Shown one piece after another: positions 22,527 to 31,145 of a stretch of DNA of 44,053 nucleotides. The notes beneath the pieces were generated by a model, which saw nothing but the letters and a program-made list of their open reading frames with translations, was not told the origin of the DNA and made no database searches. This DNA comes from HGM04593 sp045646845 (lineage in GTDB: Bacteria > Bacteroidota > Bacteroidia > Bacteroidales > Bacteroidaceae), in contig JAZRLO010000005.1 of assembly GCA_045646845.1 (NCBI GenBank), positions 1 through 44,053 on the forward strand, written 5' to 3'. Numbering within the stretch: the first letter of the stretch is position 1; each line of letters opens with the position of its first letter. A program made the translations under genes and the position numbers.

Positions 22527-24227
22527 ATGAAAAAAATCTATTTACTGCTTACTCTTGTAGCAGCAATCTTTTTGGGCTCATGTAGCTCCAAGATGAAGAG
22601 TTTGAGTCCTGAATATTTTACAGTTACTCCGGGCGTTCTTGAGGTTGTCGGAAGCGAAGTTCCTGTCGTAATTGACGGCAAGTTCCCTGCAGAGTTCTTC
22701 AACAAGAAGTCTGTACTGACAGTTACTCCTGTCCTTAAGTACGAGGGCGGCGAGGCTTTGGCTGAGCCAATGACATTCCAGGGTGAGAAGGTTCGTGGCA
22801 ACGACCGTGTTGTCTCTTACGAGAATGGCGGCACATTCAGAATGAAGATGTCGTTCAATTACGTGCCGGGTATGGAGAACGCTGAACTCTATCTGCGCTC
22901 AGTAGTCAACAAGGGCACAAAACAGTATGCGTTGCCCGACGTGAAGATTGCAGACGGCTGTGTGGCTACATCACAGCTCTACCGTCAGGCTGTCGCTACA
23001 GCCAATATCGCTAAGGGCGAGGATGCTTTCCAGCGTGTAATCAAGCAGGCCAAGGAGGCTAATATCATGTTCCTTATCCAGCAGACCAATCTCCGTTCTT
23101 CAGAGCTCAATAGTGCCGATATGCAGGCTATAAAAGCTTCAATTGTTGATTTGGCGACAGATTTCGAGAACAAGGTGCTCGATGATATCCAGATTTCGGC
23201 ATATGCTTCGCCCGACGGTAAGATGGACCTCAACCATGACCTTTCTGTAGGCCGTGAGGAGAATGCCGCAAAGTATATGAAGAACGAACTCAAGAAGGCA
23301 AAGCTCGAGGGCTTCGTTGACAGTGAATATACAGCCGAGGACTGGGAAGGCTTCAGCGAACTCGTTGCAAGTTCAAACCTCCCCGACAAGGAGCTCATTC
23401 TCCGTGTACTCTCAATGTACGAGGATCCCGAGGAGCGCGAGAAGCAGATAAGAAACATCTCGGCTGTCTATAGCGACCTCGCCGACGAGATTCTTCCTAA
23501 ACTCCGCCGTGCACGCGTGACTCTGAACTATCAGCTTATCGGCCGTTCCGACGACCAGATTATCGCGCAGTATGCCGAGGATCCCGAGGTTCTCTCATTG
23601 GAGGAGATTCTTTACTCGTCAATACTTACTGAGGATGCGGCAAAGCAGGAGGATATCTTCAATACTGCCGTTAAATTCTATCCGAACGATTATCGTGCAT
23701 ACAACAACCTCGGTGTGCTTGCATACAATCAGGGCGACTACAGCAAGGCTGCAAGCTATTTCGCAAAAGCTGCTAATGCCAACTCTTCGGCTCCTGAAGT
23801 CAAGCTGAATATGGGTTATCTCGAACTTCTTGAGGGCAATGTTGAGTCTGCCGACTCATACATCACTCTCGGTGTCGATTCAAAGGCCGGCAACGAGGCT
23901 CTCGGTAACCTTTACATAGCTCAGGGTGACTATGCTCGAGCAGCATCTCTTCTCGATGGCGTGAACACCAATAGCGCTGCCCTTGCTCAGCTGCTGAACA
24001 AGAACTACAGCGCGGCACGCAAGACCATTGAAAAGATCGAGACCCCCGACGCTACGACACACTATATAAAGGCTGTGCTTGGTGCTAGAACAGAGAACAT
24101 CGCGTTCATATATGACGGTCTCAAGGCTGCCATCAAGCTCGATCCTTCATTGGCAAAGAAGGCTGCGACCGACCTCGAGTTCGTAAAGTATCTCGGTGAT
24201 AGCACATTCCAGAATATTGTAAAGTAA
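22527..24227 (+). CDS. Outer-membrane lipoprotein with OmpA-like region and TPR repeats
   Basis: The 566-residue product begins MKKIYLLLTLVAAIFLGSCS, with lipobox LGSC and acylated C19. Residues ~30-140 look like beta-sandwich repeats. Residues ~220-275 hold an OmpA C-terminal-like stretch (DIQISAYASPDGKMDLNHDL ... GREENAAKYM), a possible peptidoglycan contact. TPR units fill ~380-470 (YNNLGVLAYNQGDYSKAASY, LNMGYLELLEGNVESAD). It is probably a periplasm-facing envelope scaffold. Codon use is strongly biased (many AAG, CTC, TCA, ACA) and the promoter is near-consensus, so I infer high expression. The exact family name is not certain. Confidence 0.8.
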   Translation: MKKIYLLLTLVAAIFLGSCSSKMKSLSPEYFTVTPGVLEVVGSEVPVVIDGKFPAEFFNKKSVLTVTPVLKYEGGEALAEPMTFQGEKVRGNDRVVSYENGGTFRMKMSFNYVPGMENAELYLRSVVNKGTKQYALPDVKIADGCVATSQLYRQAVATANIAKGEDAFQRVIKQAKEANIMFLIQQTNLRSSELNSADMQAIKASIVDLATDFENKVLDDIQISAYASPDGKMDLNHDLSVGREENAAKYMKNELKKAKLEGFVDSEYTAEDWEGFSELVASSNLPDKELILRVLSMYEDPEEREKQIRNISAVYSDLADEILPKLRRARVTLNYQLIGRSDDQIIAQYAEDPEVLSLEEILYSSILTEDAAKQEDIFNTAVKFYPNDYRAYNNLGVLAYNQGDYSKAASYFAKAANANSSAPEVKLNMGYLELLEGNVESADSYITLGVDSKAGNEALGNLYIAQGDYARAASLLDGVNTNSAALAQLLNKNYSAARKTIEKIETPDATTHYIKAVLGARTENIAFIYDGLKAAIKLDPSLAKKAATDLEFVKYLGDSTFQNIVK

Positions 24228-24231
24228 CCCT

Positions 24232-25365
24232 GTGGGTACAACTCTCCTGAACGAACAAGTTGCGATGCTTGCACTCTCAAGAGTGCAGGTGCCGCAACTT
24301 GCTCTTGTTCGTGAACTTATAAGCATGGTCGGCAGCGCGAAGGAACTCGTGGAAAATGCCGGCAACATATGTGACATATTACCCGAGGCCAATCCCCGGT
24401 TGGCAGGCATAATAGGAGATAGCCACCTTGTGGAGCTTGCCGAGCGCGAGATGGAATTCATTGAAAAGAACGGCATAAAACTCATCTGTTTCGGCGATGA
24501 TGCTTATCCCTGTCGCCTTGCCGAGTGTTACGACGCGCCGTTGGTGCTTCACTCTATGGGAAATGCTGACCTGAATGCCCGTCACATAGTCTCCATTGTG
24601 GGTACACGCCACGCAAGCGAGTACGGGAAGGATTTGTGTGCGAATTTTGTTACAGACCTTGCCAAGTTTGCTCCCGGTACGCTCATTGTCAGCGGTCTTG
24701 CTTATGGCATTGATGTATGTGCCCATCGCGCGGCAATTAAAGCCGGTTTGCCAACTATTGGAGTGCTTGCCCACGGTCTCGACCGCATATACCCCGGAGC
24801 CCACCGCGCCACGGCAAAGCAGATGCTCGAAAACGGCGGCCTGCTTACCGAATTCATGAGTGGAACCAACTCTTTGCCTCAATTCTTTGTGCAGCGCAAC
24901 AGAATTGTTGCCGGTATGGCCGATGCCACGGTTGTTGTGGAGTCGGCATCAAAGGGCGGTTCGCTCATAACAGCCTCGCTTGCCCAGAGTTATTCTCGCG
25001 ACTGCTTTGCCTTCCCCGGTAGGGTGAATGACCAATATTCGCAGGGTTGCAACGAACTTGTGAGCCGCAACAGGGCTGCGCTAATAACCAGTGCCTATGA
25101 CTTTGTCGAGGCAATGAACTGGGAAATTGCTACAACAAAAAAGAGTGCCTCGGATTTGCAGACCGAACTATTCCCCGATCTTTCGCCCGAAGAGGCGGCT
25201 GTAATCACCGCGTTACGTGAGAACAGCGACGGATTGCAGGTAAATCAGATGGTTGTGCAGTTGAACATGCCAATAAACAAGCTGCTGCCGCTGCTTTTTG
25301 AAATGGAGATGAAAGGCCTTGTCAAGGCCGTTGCTGGCGGGTGTTACAGGGCTGTGATGATGTAA
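24232..25365 (+). CDS. dprA: DNA-processing protein DprA
   Basis: A 377-residue protein with the DprA Rossmann core: SIVGTRHASEYGK near residue 123, VSGLAYGIDVCAHRAAI, GVLAHGLDRIYPGAHR, QFFVQRNRIVAGMAD and ASKGGSLITA. A C-terminal winged-helix part (EEAAVITALRENSDGLQVNQM) follows. DprA loads RecA on incoming single-stranded DNA during transformation. The apparent start is GTG at 24232, only 4 bp after the previous stop. That tight spacing suggests cotranscription with the lipoprotein gene. Confidence 0.93.
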   Translation: MGTTLLNEQVAMLALSRVQVPQLALVRELISMVGSAKELVENAGNICDILPEANPRLAGIIGDSHLVELAEREMEFIEKNGIKLICFGDDAYPCRLAECYDAPLVLHSMGNADLNARHIVSIVGTRHASEYGKDLCANFVTDLAKFAPGTLIVSGLAYGIDVCAHRAAIKAGLPTIGVLAHGLDRIYPGAHRATAKQMLENGGLLTEFMSGTNSLPQFFVQRNRIVAGMADATVVVESASKGGSLITASLAQSYSRDCFAFPGRVNDQYSQGCNELVSRNRAALITSAYDFVEAMNWEIATTKKSASDLQTELFPDLSPEEAAVITALRENSDGLQVNQMVVQLNMPINKLLPLLFEMEMKGLVKAVAGGCYRAVMM

Positions 25366-25371
25366 AGTGGT

Positions 25372-26289
25372 TTAGTGTGTCCATTTCTCCAGTGTCCCCC
25401 ACTCGTCATCAGGGATTTTGGTTCCTTTCTTTAAGGGGAAAACCCAATTAAGGTATCTTGTCTCAAATTTACCGTTAATGTACCATACCGGCCAGGGCTT
25501 CAAATCCTTCAATACAGCCTTGACGGCCATTATTAATGGAGAATCCTGGGACATTGATTCATACTCATCAGGGCTTAGGCATTGCACATTGCAATCTTGC
25601 AGTATGCCGTTCCCGTCAATGATGTAGTCGCTGAATTGTAAGACAAACCTTGTCTCTTCATATTCGGGGAATTTTTCCCAAGGGAAATTCTCGGTCAGTG
25701 CTTTGCAAACATCAGACGGCGCAATTCCCTCTCTGTGGTAATTGTTGTACTGGGTTATCTCTTTAACAATTCCGTTGTCAACAACTATTAGGCATTCATT
25801 CTCGTTGTGCCTTGCAAAGGCCATATGCTGGTAGCATATCTCTTCACCTCTGCCTGCGCGCATGGTGTCGCAGAACCACGATGCACATATTCCCTCGGTT
25901 GTGTAATATGGTGCAAAAATCTCCTTGAGCTTCTCTTTATTCAGTGTAAAAAAGTGTTCTTCTAATCTGTTCCCGACTTCCCGAATGTATGGAACTCCGA
26001 TTTTCCGCAGAAACAACCTGTTGTCCTTGATTTCCCATTCTGCAATATAGCTTCTCCATAAAGCGGTGCTTTGGCCTTTCACCCATTCGATACTATCTTC
26101 GGTTATCGTTTCGGGCAGTGACTCAATAGCTTTTGCTATTTTTTCACTCAGTTCCCTGTCGGTTTCTATCGGGCAGTAATAGAGTTGCCAATATTTACCA
26201 TTCATCAGCAGGCTTTCGGCCATCTGTCCGGTTGCCTTAATCATAACAGGCAAGGAAAGCAATAGTAGGGTGAACAGTATCTTTTTCAT
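25372..26289 (-). CDS. Secreted protein of unknown function
   Basis: The 305-residue product starts at the ATG whose complement is at 26287-26289 (MKKILFTLLLLSLPVMIKA), which gives a clean Sec signal peptide. The open frame continues 79 codons further upstream, but that part overlaps hflX on the other strand and looks like shadow coding. The mature protein contains scattered aromatic motifs such as YNNYHREGIAPSDVCKAL and ends with RYLNWVFPLKKGTKIP. I recognise no family or catalytic signature. It is convergent with dprA (6 bp between stop codons) and divergent from hflX. Confidence 0.7.
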   Translation of the reverse strand: MKKILFTLLLLSLPVMIKATGQMAESLLMNGKYWQLYYCPIETDRELSEKIAKAIESLPETITEDSIEWVKGQSTALWRSYIAEWEIKDNRLFLRKIGVPYIREVGNRLEEHFFTLNKEKLKEIFAPYYTTEGICASWFCDTMRAGRGEEICYQHMAFARHNENECLIVVDNGIVKEITQYNNYHREGIAPSDVCKALTENFPWEKFPEYEETRFVLQFSDYIIDGNGILQDCNVQCLSPDEYESMSQDSPLIMAVKAVLKDLKPWPVWYINGKFETRYLNWVFPLKKGTKIPDDEWGTLEKWTH

Positions 26290-26338
26290 TCCTATAATAT
26301 TTATAATGCAATGATAACTATTTTTCTGCAAAATTGTA

Positions 26339-26346
26339 TATCTTCG
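26339..26346 (+). promoter_or_regulatory. Possible -7 promoter element for hflX
   Basis: TATCTTCG (one mismatch to TAnnTTTG) lies 16 bp before the hflX start. The T-rich stretch at 26320-26326 could be the -33 region. The implied leader is very short. Confidence 0.4.
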
Positions 26347-26362
26347 CGTAAAATATAATTGG

Positions 26363-27628
26363 ATGAAAGAATTTGTTATATCGACAACTAAGAAGGAGAC
26401 CGCCATTCTGGTGGGATTGATTACCGCCACGCAGAACGAGCGCAAGACAAACGAGTATCTCGACGAGCTCGAATTCCTTGCGCAGACAGCCGGTGCCGAG
26501 GTCGTGAAGCGCTTCACGCAGCGCATTGACCATCCGCACCCTGTTACATATGTGGGTACAGGTAAGCTAAAGGAGATTGCCGACTATGTGGAGATGCTCA
26601 AGGATACCGACGATGAGATTGGTATGGTTATCTTCGACGACGAGCTGTCGGCAAAGCAGATACGTAATATTGAAAAGGAGATAAAGATAAAGATACTCGA
26701 CCGTACATCGCTAATCCTCGATATCTTTGCTATGCGTGCACAGACTGCACACGCAAAGGTTCAGGTTGAGCTTGCGCAGTACAAATATATGCTCCCCCGT
26801 CTGCAGCGTCTGTGGACTCACCTTGAACGACAAGGTGGTGGTTCCGGCGGTGGTAGCGGAAAGGGCGGTAGCGTGGGCTTGCGTGGTCCGGGTGAGACAC
26901 AGCTTGAGATGGACCGCCGTATAATCCTTGGCCGCATGTCGCTCTTGAAAGAGCAGTTGGCACAGATTGACAAGCAGAAGAGCATACAGCGCAAGAATCG
27001 CGGACGCCTTATCCGTGTGGCACTGGTGGGTTATACCAATGTGGGTAAATCGACACTCATGAACCTGCTTGCCAAGAGCGAGGTTTTTGCTGAAAATAAA
27101 CTGTTCGCCACACTCGATACCACCGTGCGCAAGGTAATCATCGAGAATTTGCCTTTCCTGCTCTCCGACACCGTTGGTTTCATCCGCAAGTTGCCTACCG
27201 ACCTTGTAGAGTCCTTCAAATCGACACTCGACGAGGTGCGCGAGGCCGATCTGCTGTTGCATGTTGTCGATGTGTCGCACCCCGAGTTCGAGGAGCAGAT
27301 TGAGGTGGTTGAAAAGACACTGGCCGACCTCAAGTGCGGCGACAAACCATTGATGGTAATCTTCAACAAGATTGATGCCTTCACATATGTTCAGAAGGAG
27401 GAGGACGACCTCACTCCAAAGACAAAGGAGAATATCACTCTTGATGAGTTGAAGGAGACCTGGATGCACAAGCTTGCCGACAACTGTCTGTTCATCTCGG
27501 CCCGCGAGAAACAGAATATTGAAAACCTGAAGGATATCATATATAAGAAGGTATGCGAGTTGCATGTACAGAAGTATCCGTATAATGATTTTCTTTATCA
27601 AACCTACGACGAGGAAGTAAATGACTAA
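26363..27628 (+). CDS. hflX: Ribosome-associated GTPase HflX
   Basis: A 421-residue protein. The N-terminal HflX domain includes HPVTYVGTGKLKEIADYV and VIFDDELSAKQIRNIEKEI, followed by the glycine-rich connector GGGSGGGSGKGGSVGLRGPGE and ETQLEMDRR. The G domain has G1 GYTNVGKST, G3 DTVGF and G4 NKID. HflX splits stalled or stressed 70S ribosomes and can bind both GTP and ATP. The length fits the family. The final codons use a lysine/tyrosine-rich tail normal for Bacteroidetes members. Confidence 0.96.
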   Translation: MKEFVISTTKKETAILVGLITATQNERKTNEYLDELEFLAQTAGAEVVKRFTQRIDHPHPVTYVGTGKLKEIADYVEMLKDTDDEIGMVIFDDELSAKQIRNIEKEIKIKILDRTSLILDIFAMRAQTAHAKVQVELAQYKYMLPRLQRLWTHLERQGGGSGGGSGKGGSVGLRGPGETQLEMDRRIILGRMSLLKEQLAQIDKQKSIQRKNRGRLIRVALVGYTNVGKSTLMNLLAKSEVFAENKLFATLDTTVRKVIIENLPFLLSDTVGFIRKLPTDLVESFKSTLDEVREADLLLHVVDVSHPEFEEQIEVVEKTLADLKCGDKPLMVIFNKIDAFTYVQKEEDDLTPKTKENITLDELKETWMHKLADNCLFISAREKQNIENLKDIIYKKVCELHVQKYPYNDFLYQTYDEEVND

Positions 27629-27642
27629 AAAGCGCATTGTAT

Positions 27643-27682
27643 TGTCATCCTGAACGTAGTGAAGGATCTTGATAAAAATGAC
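27643..27682. repeat. GTCATCCT palindromic repeat, short copy, left of the GIY-YIG gene
   Basis: The unit opens with GTCATCCTGAACGTAGTG, continues GAAGGATCTTGATA and closes with AAATGACA. The tips GTCAT and ATGAC are inverted. It is an internally shortened form of the units at 28016 and 28160. It ends 16 bp before the nuclease start codon. Confidence 0.7.
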
Positions 27683-27698
27683 ATATATTGCATAAGAA

Positions 27699-28004
27699 AT
27701 GACAAATGTTCACCAATATTGGGTATATTTGATGTCGAATTGGACACGCACGGTTTTATACATTGGCGTGACAAATGACTTATACCGGAGATATGTTGAG
27801 CATAAGACAGGTGAAATAAAGGGATTTACGCAAAAATACAAATGTCACTATCTTGTCTATTACGAGGAGTATAATTCCATCGATGATGCTATAGCGCGTG
27901 AGAAGGAACTGAAAGGTTGGATAAGAGAGAAAAAGGAACGGCTTATTGCAGAGATGAATCCCGGAAAGGAAGATTTGGCGGTAAAATTGGGCTGGTGTGG
28001 TTGA
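27699..28004 (+). CDS. GIY-YIG endonuclease domain protein
   Basis: A 101-residue stand-alone GIY-YIG domain of the UPF0213/YhbQ-like type. The motif pair is VYLMSN ... VLYIGVTNDLYRRYVEHKTG, with arginines R29-R30 in the YRRY segment and a conserved E in AIAREKELKGW. Proteins of this size are common and often multicopy in Bacteroidetes; a cellular role is not established. Palindromic repeats flank it on both sides, suggesting that gene and repeats form one unit. The lack of other domains makes a homing-type or repeat-linked nuclease possible. Confidence 0.88.
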   Translation: MTNVHQYWVYLMSNWTRTVLYIGVTNDLYRRYVEHKTGEIKGFTQKYKCHYLVYYEEYNSIDDAIAREKELKGWIREKKERLIAEMNPGKEDLAVKLGWCG

Positions 28005-28015
28005 TTGTAATGGAT

Positions 28016-28084
28016 GTGTCATCCTAACGATAGGAAGGATCTATAGAAAATGGTATAGATTCTTCGTTGCACTCAGAATGACAA
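28016..28084. repeat. GTCATCCT palindromic repeat, full copy, right of the GIY-YIG gene
   Basis: The ~69-bp unit starts GTGTCATCCTAACGATAGG, has the inner inverted pair GAAGGATCT/AGATTCTTC and ends CAGAATGACAAG. Tips and inner arms are inverted, so it can fold as one long imperfect hairpin. Confidence 0.75.
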
Positions 28085-28159
28085 GTATCGCATAGAATTT
28101 TCGCATTGCTCAGACGTGTTGTTGAGGGCTCTGCCCGAAAAATGACAAAGTAAAATGCA
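28085..28159. other. Spacer with a partial repeat fragment
   Basis: Positions 28127-28147 (TCTGCCCGAAAAATGACAAA) match the right end of the repeat unit at 28160-28229 and look like a half copy. No gene is present. Confidence 0.5.
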
Positions 28160-28229
28160 TTGTCATCCTGAACGTAGTGAAGGATCTTGGTGTATGGATA
28201 GATTCTTCGTTCTGCCCGAAAAACGACAA
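28160..28229. repeat. GTCATCCT palindromic repeat, second full copy
   Basis: It begins TTGTCATCCTGAACGTAGTG, identical over that stretch to the copy at 27643. It contains GGATCT ... AGATTCTTCG and closes with CCCGAAAAACGACAA. It lies about 80 bp upstream of the fumarase gene, whose promoter could not be placed. Confidence 0.75.
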
Positions 28230-28308
28230 CACTGTGCAGGATGCAAAAATGAACTGATATAAAAAGTACGAAAAATACAATACTAACAATATAAAAACCA
28301 TTGAAACT

Positions 28309-29949
28309 ATGGCAGCAATTCCTGAATTCAAGTATGCCCACATGTTCCAGCATGGAGAGGATACTACAGAGTACTATCTCCTTTCAAAGGAGGGCGTTTC
28401 AGTAGGTGAGTTTGAGGGTAAACCTATCCTTAAAGTAACTCCCGAAGCTTTGACACTCTTGTCACGCACAGCTTTCCGCGATGTATCGTTCATGCTCCGC
28501 CGCGCCCACAACGAGCAGGTGGCAAAAATCCTGAACGACCCTGAGGCAAGCGACAACGACAAGTATGTGGCACTTACATTCCTCCGCAATGCCGAGGTTG
28601 CCTGCAAGGGGCAGCTCCCATTGTGCCAGGATACAGGTACTGCAATCATTCATGGCGAAAAGGGACAGCAGGTGTGGACCGGCTTCTGCGACGAAGAGGC
28701 TCTCGCACGCGGCGTGTATGACACATATACACAGGAAAACCTCCGTTATAGCCAGAATGCTCCTCTGAACATGTACGACGAGGTAAATACAAAGTGCAAC
28801 CTCCCTGCACAGATTGACCTTGAGGCAACAGAAGGCATGGAGTACAAGTTCCTTATGGTTACAAAGGGCGGCGGTTCCGCGAACAAGACATATCTCTATC
28901 AGGAGACAAAGGCCCTTTTGAACCCTGCGACTCTCGTTCCTTTCCTTGTTGAGAAGATGAAGAGCCTGGGTACAGCAGCTTGCCCTCCTTACCATATTGC
29001 ATTCGTTATCGGCGGTACATCGGCCGAGAAGAACCTGCTTACAGTGAAGCTTGCTTCTACACACTACTACGATGACCTGCCTACAACAGGCGATGAGACA
29101 GGCCGCGCATTCCGCGACATCGAACTCGAGGAGCAGTTGCTCAAGGAGGCTCACAACATAGGCCTTGGCGCACAGTTCGGCGGCAAGTATCTTGCGCATG
29201 ACATCCGAGTGGTACGTCTGCCGCGCCACGGCGCAAGCTGTCCCGTGGGTATGGGTGTTAGCTGTTCTGCCGACCGTAACATCAAGGCAAAAATCAACAA
29301 GGACGGTATTTGGATAGAGAAACTCGACGACCAGCCTGCAACACTCATCCCCGAGGAACTGCGTAATGCCGGTGAGGGCGAAATAGTACGTGTTGACCTC
29401 AACCGCCCCATGAAGGAGGTTTGCGCTCAGCTTTCACAGTACCCCATCGCTACACGTCTTTCACTCAACGGCACAATCATTGTTGGCCGTGACATTGCTC
29501 ACGCAAAGCTGAAAGAGCGTATCGACCGTGGCGAGGGTCTGCCTCAGTATATCAAGGATCATCCGATCTACTATGCAGGTCCTGCAAAGACTCCAGCCGG
29601 CATGCCTTGTGGCTCAATGGGGCCCACAACTGCAGGCCGCATGGACTCATACGTTGACCTCTTCCAGGAGAACGGCGGTTCAATGATAATGCTTGCCAAG
29701 GGTTACCGTAGCCAGCAGGTAACCGACGCCTGCCACAAACATGGCGGTTTCTATCTTGGTTCTATCGGTGGTCCTGCAGCTATTCTTGCCCAGAACAACA
29801 TCAAGAGCATCGAATGCGTGGAGTATCCCGAACTTGGTATGGAGGCCATTTGGAAAATTGAGGTCGAGGACTTCCCGGCATTCATCCTCGTCGATGACAA
29901 GGGCAACGATTTCTTCAAGCAGATAAAGCCGCGTTGCTGCTGCAAGTGA
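28309..29949 (+). CDS. Fumarate hydratase, class I (Fe-S)
   Basis: A 546-residue single-chain class I fumarase. The N-terminal alpha-type domain includes LPLCQDTGTAIIHGEKGQ and GGGSANKTYLYQ. The middle has HGASCPVGMGVSCSADRN. The C-terminal beta-type domain includes PAKTPAGMPCGSMGPTTAGR and KGYRSQQVTDACHKHGGFYL. The cysteines in LCQD and SCPVG are candidate [4Fe-4S] ligands. It interconverts fumarate and malate, a key step in the succinate-producing fumarate pathway of Bacteroidales. Codon bias indicates high expression. Not related to class II FumC. Confidence 0.95.
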   Translation: MAAIPEFKYAHMFQHGEDTTEYYLLSKEGVSVGEFEGKPILKVTPEALTLLSRTAFRDVSFMLRRAHNEQVAKILNDPEASDNDKYVALTFLRNAEVACKGQLPLCQDTGTAIIHGEKGQQVWTGFCDEEALARGVYDTYTQENLRYSQNAPLNMYDEVNTKCNLPAQIDLEATEGMEYKFLMVTKGGGSANKTYLYQETKALLNPATLVPFLVEKMKSLGTAACPPYHIAFVIGGTSAEKNLLTVKLASTHYYDDLPTTGDETGRAFRDIELEEQLLKEAHNIGLGAQFGGKYLAHDIRVVRLPRHGASCPVGMGVSCSADRNIKAKINKDGIWIEKLDDQPATLIPEELRNAGEGEIVRVDLNRPMKEVCAQLSQYPIATRLSLNGTIIVGRDIAHAKLKERIDRGEGLPQYIKDHPIYYAGPAKTPAGMPCGSMGPTTAGRMDSYVDLFQENGGSMIMLAKGYRSQQVTDACHKHGGFYLGSIGGPAAILAQNNIKSIECVEYPELGMEAIWKIEVEDFPAFILVDDKGNDFFKQIKPRCCCK

Positions 29950-29967
29950 TTGAATATTCTGTAATAA

Positions 29968-30000
29968 AGGAAACCGCGGCTGTAAGGCTGCGGTTTCCTG
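29968..30000 (+). terminator. Probable terminator after the fumarase gene
   Basis: AGGAAACCGC at 29968-29977 pairs perfectly with GCGGTTTCCT at 29990-29999. Only a short, interrupted T tract follows (GTTCTTTGCTT), so termination may be partial. Confidence 0.6.
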
Positions 30001-30013
30001 TTCTTTGCTTATA

Positions 30014-30286
30014 ATGGTACCGACTGTTTTTAATATCATTGCCGTTGTCAATGTGTTGACGTTCATGGTCTTCGGTATTGACAAGCTTCTTGCCAAGGCC
30101 GGAATGCGGCGTCTCTCCGAAGGCTTTCTGCTGCTTCTCTCCTTTCTTGGAGGTTCTGCCGGAGCTGCTCTTTCAATGGCCATCTTCCGGCACAAGACAA
30201 GGAAGCCCGGGTTCGTTGTCGGCATCCCGGTAATGCTGTCGTTGCATCTTCTGCTTCTGGCGGTTCTGCTTCAGGTTCCCCGTTAA
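30014..30286 (+). CDS. DUF1294 family small membrane protein
   Basis: The ~90-residue hydrophobic protein starts at ATG 30014 (MVPTVFNIIAVVNVLTFMVF). It shows DUF1294 features: FGIDKLLAKAGMRRLSE, then LLLLSFLGGSAGAALSMAIFRHKTRKPGF, and a second C-terminal membrane segment. Function of this family is unknown. An in-frame TTG at 30005 gives a three-residue longer form. Its last codon overlaps the stop of the convergent thioesterase gene by 4 bp. Confidence 0.85.
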   Translation: MVPTVFNIIAVVNVLTFMVFGIDKLLAKAGMRRLSEGFLLLLSFLGGSAGAALSMAIFRHKTRKPGFVVGIPVMLSLHLLLLAVLLQVPR

Positions 30287-31026
30287 TCCCTTTTCTTGAA
30301 TTTCAGGTCGAATTTTGAAGAGACCGTTCCGTTTTCTTTCGTTACCTGTGCAAGGTAGTGTCCCGGTTCAAGTTCCTTTATCCCGTATGTGAGTTCTTCG
30401 GTCGCGTCGCCTTCGTGCATGTATGCAACGGTGATGTCTGTCATGTCATGGCTGTTCATGAAATCTATCGGCAGTGAGTCGAGGATGTGGTCAATCTGTC
30501 TTATGCTGTTCATGTGCCCGTTGATGTCTATGTCGCTGTAATGCGGGCGGCGGCGGAATGTGACCTCCTCGACCGGTGTACGGTTTATCGCTGGAATGCG
30601 GTTGAGCATAAGTTTCTCTTCGGGAACAAGGCAACGCGACATGCCTATGCCTATGTCTCCGCTGAGGTCAACAGCACTGCGTGTGTTCAGGTCAATCATT
30701 GTGAACGTCGTTATCATTGACGCTATTTCGTTGCCCTCCTCGTCAATCATGCGTACGCAACGGTCGCTGAATCCGTGGTAAAGGTTTCTTATCCATGTCT
30801 CAATGCGGAGTCTCTCCTTCTGCATAGGAGTCCTTTCGATATGCACGCCAAGGCGTACTATTACCCAACCCAGTGTCGAAGTGGAACCGAAACCGCGTGT
30901 TTCGCCGTGCCTGTTGGCTGCCCCCAGCATATTGTTGAGCAGTGTGGTGACGCGTACGCGCCCTTTGCTGTCGGTCAGGAACGATTCTGCATAAAAAGGT
31001 ATCCGGTCGATATTGTTGTTCTCCAT
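30283..31026 (-). CDS. Acyl-ACP thioesterase (FatA/FatB-like)
   Basis: A 247-residue double-hotdog protein. The first half contains TLLNNMLGAANRHGETRGFG and LGWVIVRLGVHIERTP, and the second half contains RRRPHYSDIDINGHMNSIRQIDHILDSLP. The NGHMNS segment carries the Asn-His pair of the active site in the family. It hydrolyses acyl-ACP to free fatty acid and ACP, ending fatty-acid synthesis. Bacteroidales carry such bacterial members of the plant-type family. It is driven by a promoter that overlaps the divergent monooxygenase promoter. Confidence 0.9.
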   Translation of the reverse strand: MENNNIDRIPFYAESFLTDSKGRVRVTTLLNNMLGAANRHGETRGFGSTSTLGWVIVRLGVHIERTPMQKERLRIETWIRNLYHGFSDRCVRMIDEEGNEIASMITTFTMIDLNTRSAVDLSGDIGIGMSRCLVPEEKLMLNRIPAINRTPVEEVTFRRRPHYSDIDINGHMNSIRQIDHILDSLPIDFMNSHDMTDITVAYMHEGDATEELTYGIKELEPGHYLAQVTKENGTVSSKFDLKFKKRD

Positions 31027-31075
31027 GATGTTTTGCTAATAAAATTTAAATGTGAAAAAGCTTTGGGCTCTCATA

Positions 31076-31106
31076 TTGTTCGGGAGTGCCAAAGGTACTA
31101 TATTTG
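31076..31106 (+). promoter_or_regulatory. Promoter for the ABM monooxygenase-YqiA genes
   Basis: TTG at 31076-31078 and an exact -7 box TATATTTG at 31099-31106 with about 18-20 bp spacing. It is interleaved with the minus-strand promoter at 31090-31122. Confidence 0.65.
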
Positions 31107-31122
31107 CGAATAAACACCAAAA
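31090..31122 (-). promoter_or_regulatory. Promoter for the acyl-ACP thioesterase
   Basis: On the minus strand TACCTTTG (exact TAnnTTTG) lies at 31090-31097 with a TTTTG -33 element at 31118-31122, about 20 bp apart. The two divergent -7 boxes are separated by one base. Confidence 0.65.
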
Positions 31123-31145
31123 CGCTTTTTAAAATACTATAACAA

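Noticed and set aside
25372..26526. Long form of the secreted minus-strand protein (384 aa)
   Set aside because: The first 79 codons overlap hflX on the other strand, and the signal peptide begins only at 26289.
27643..28229. CRISPR array
   Set aside because: Repeat copies differ in length and are not regularly spaced; no cas genes nearby.
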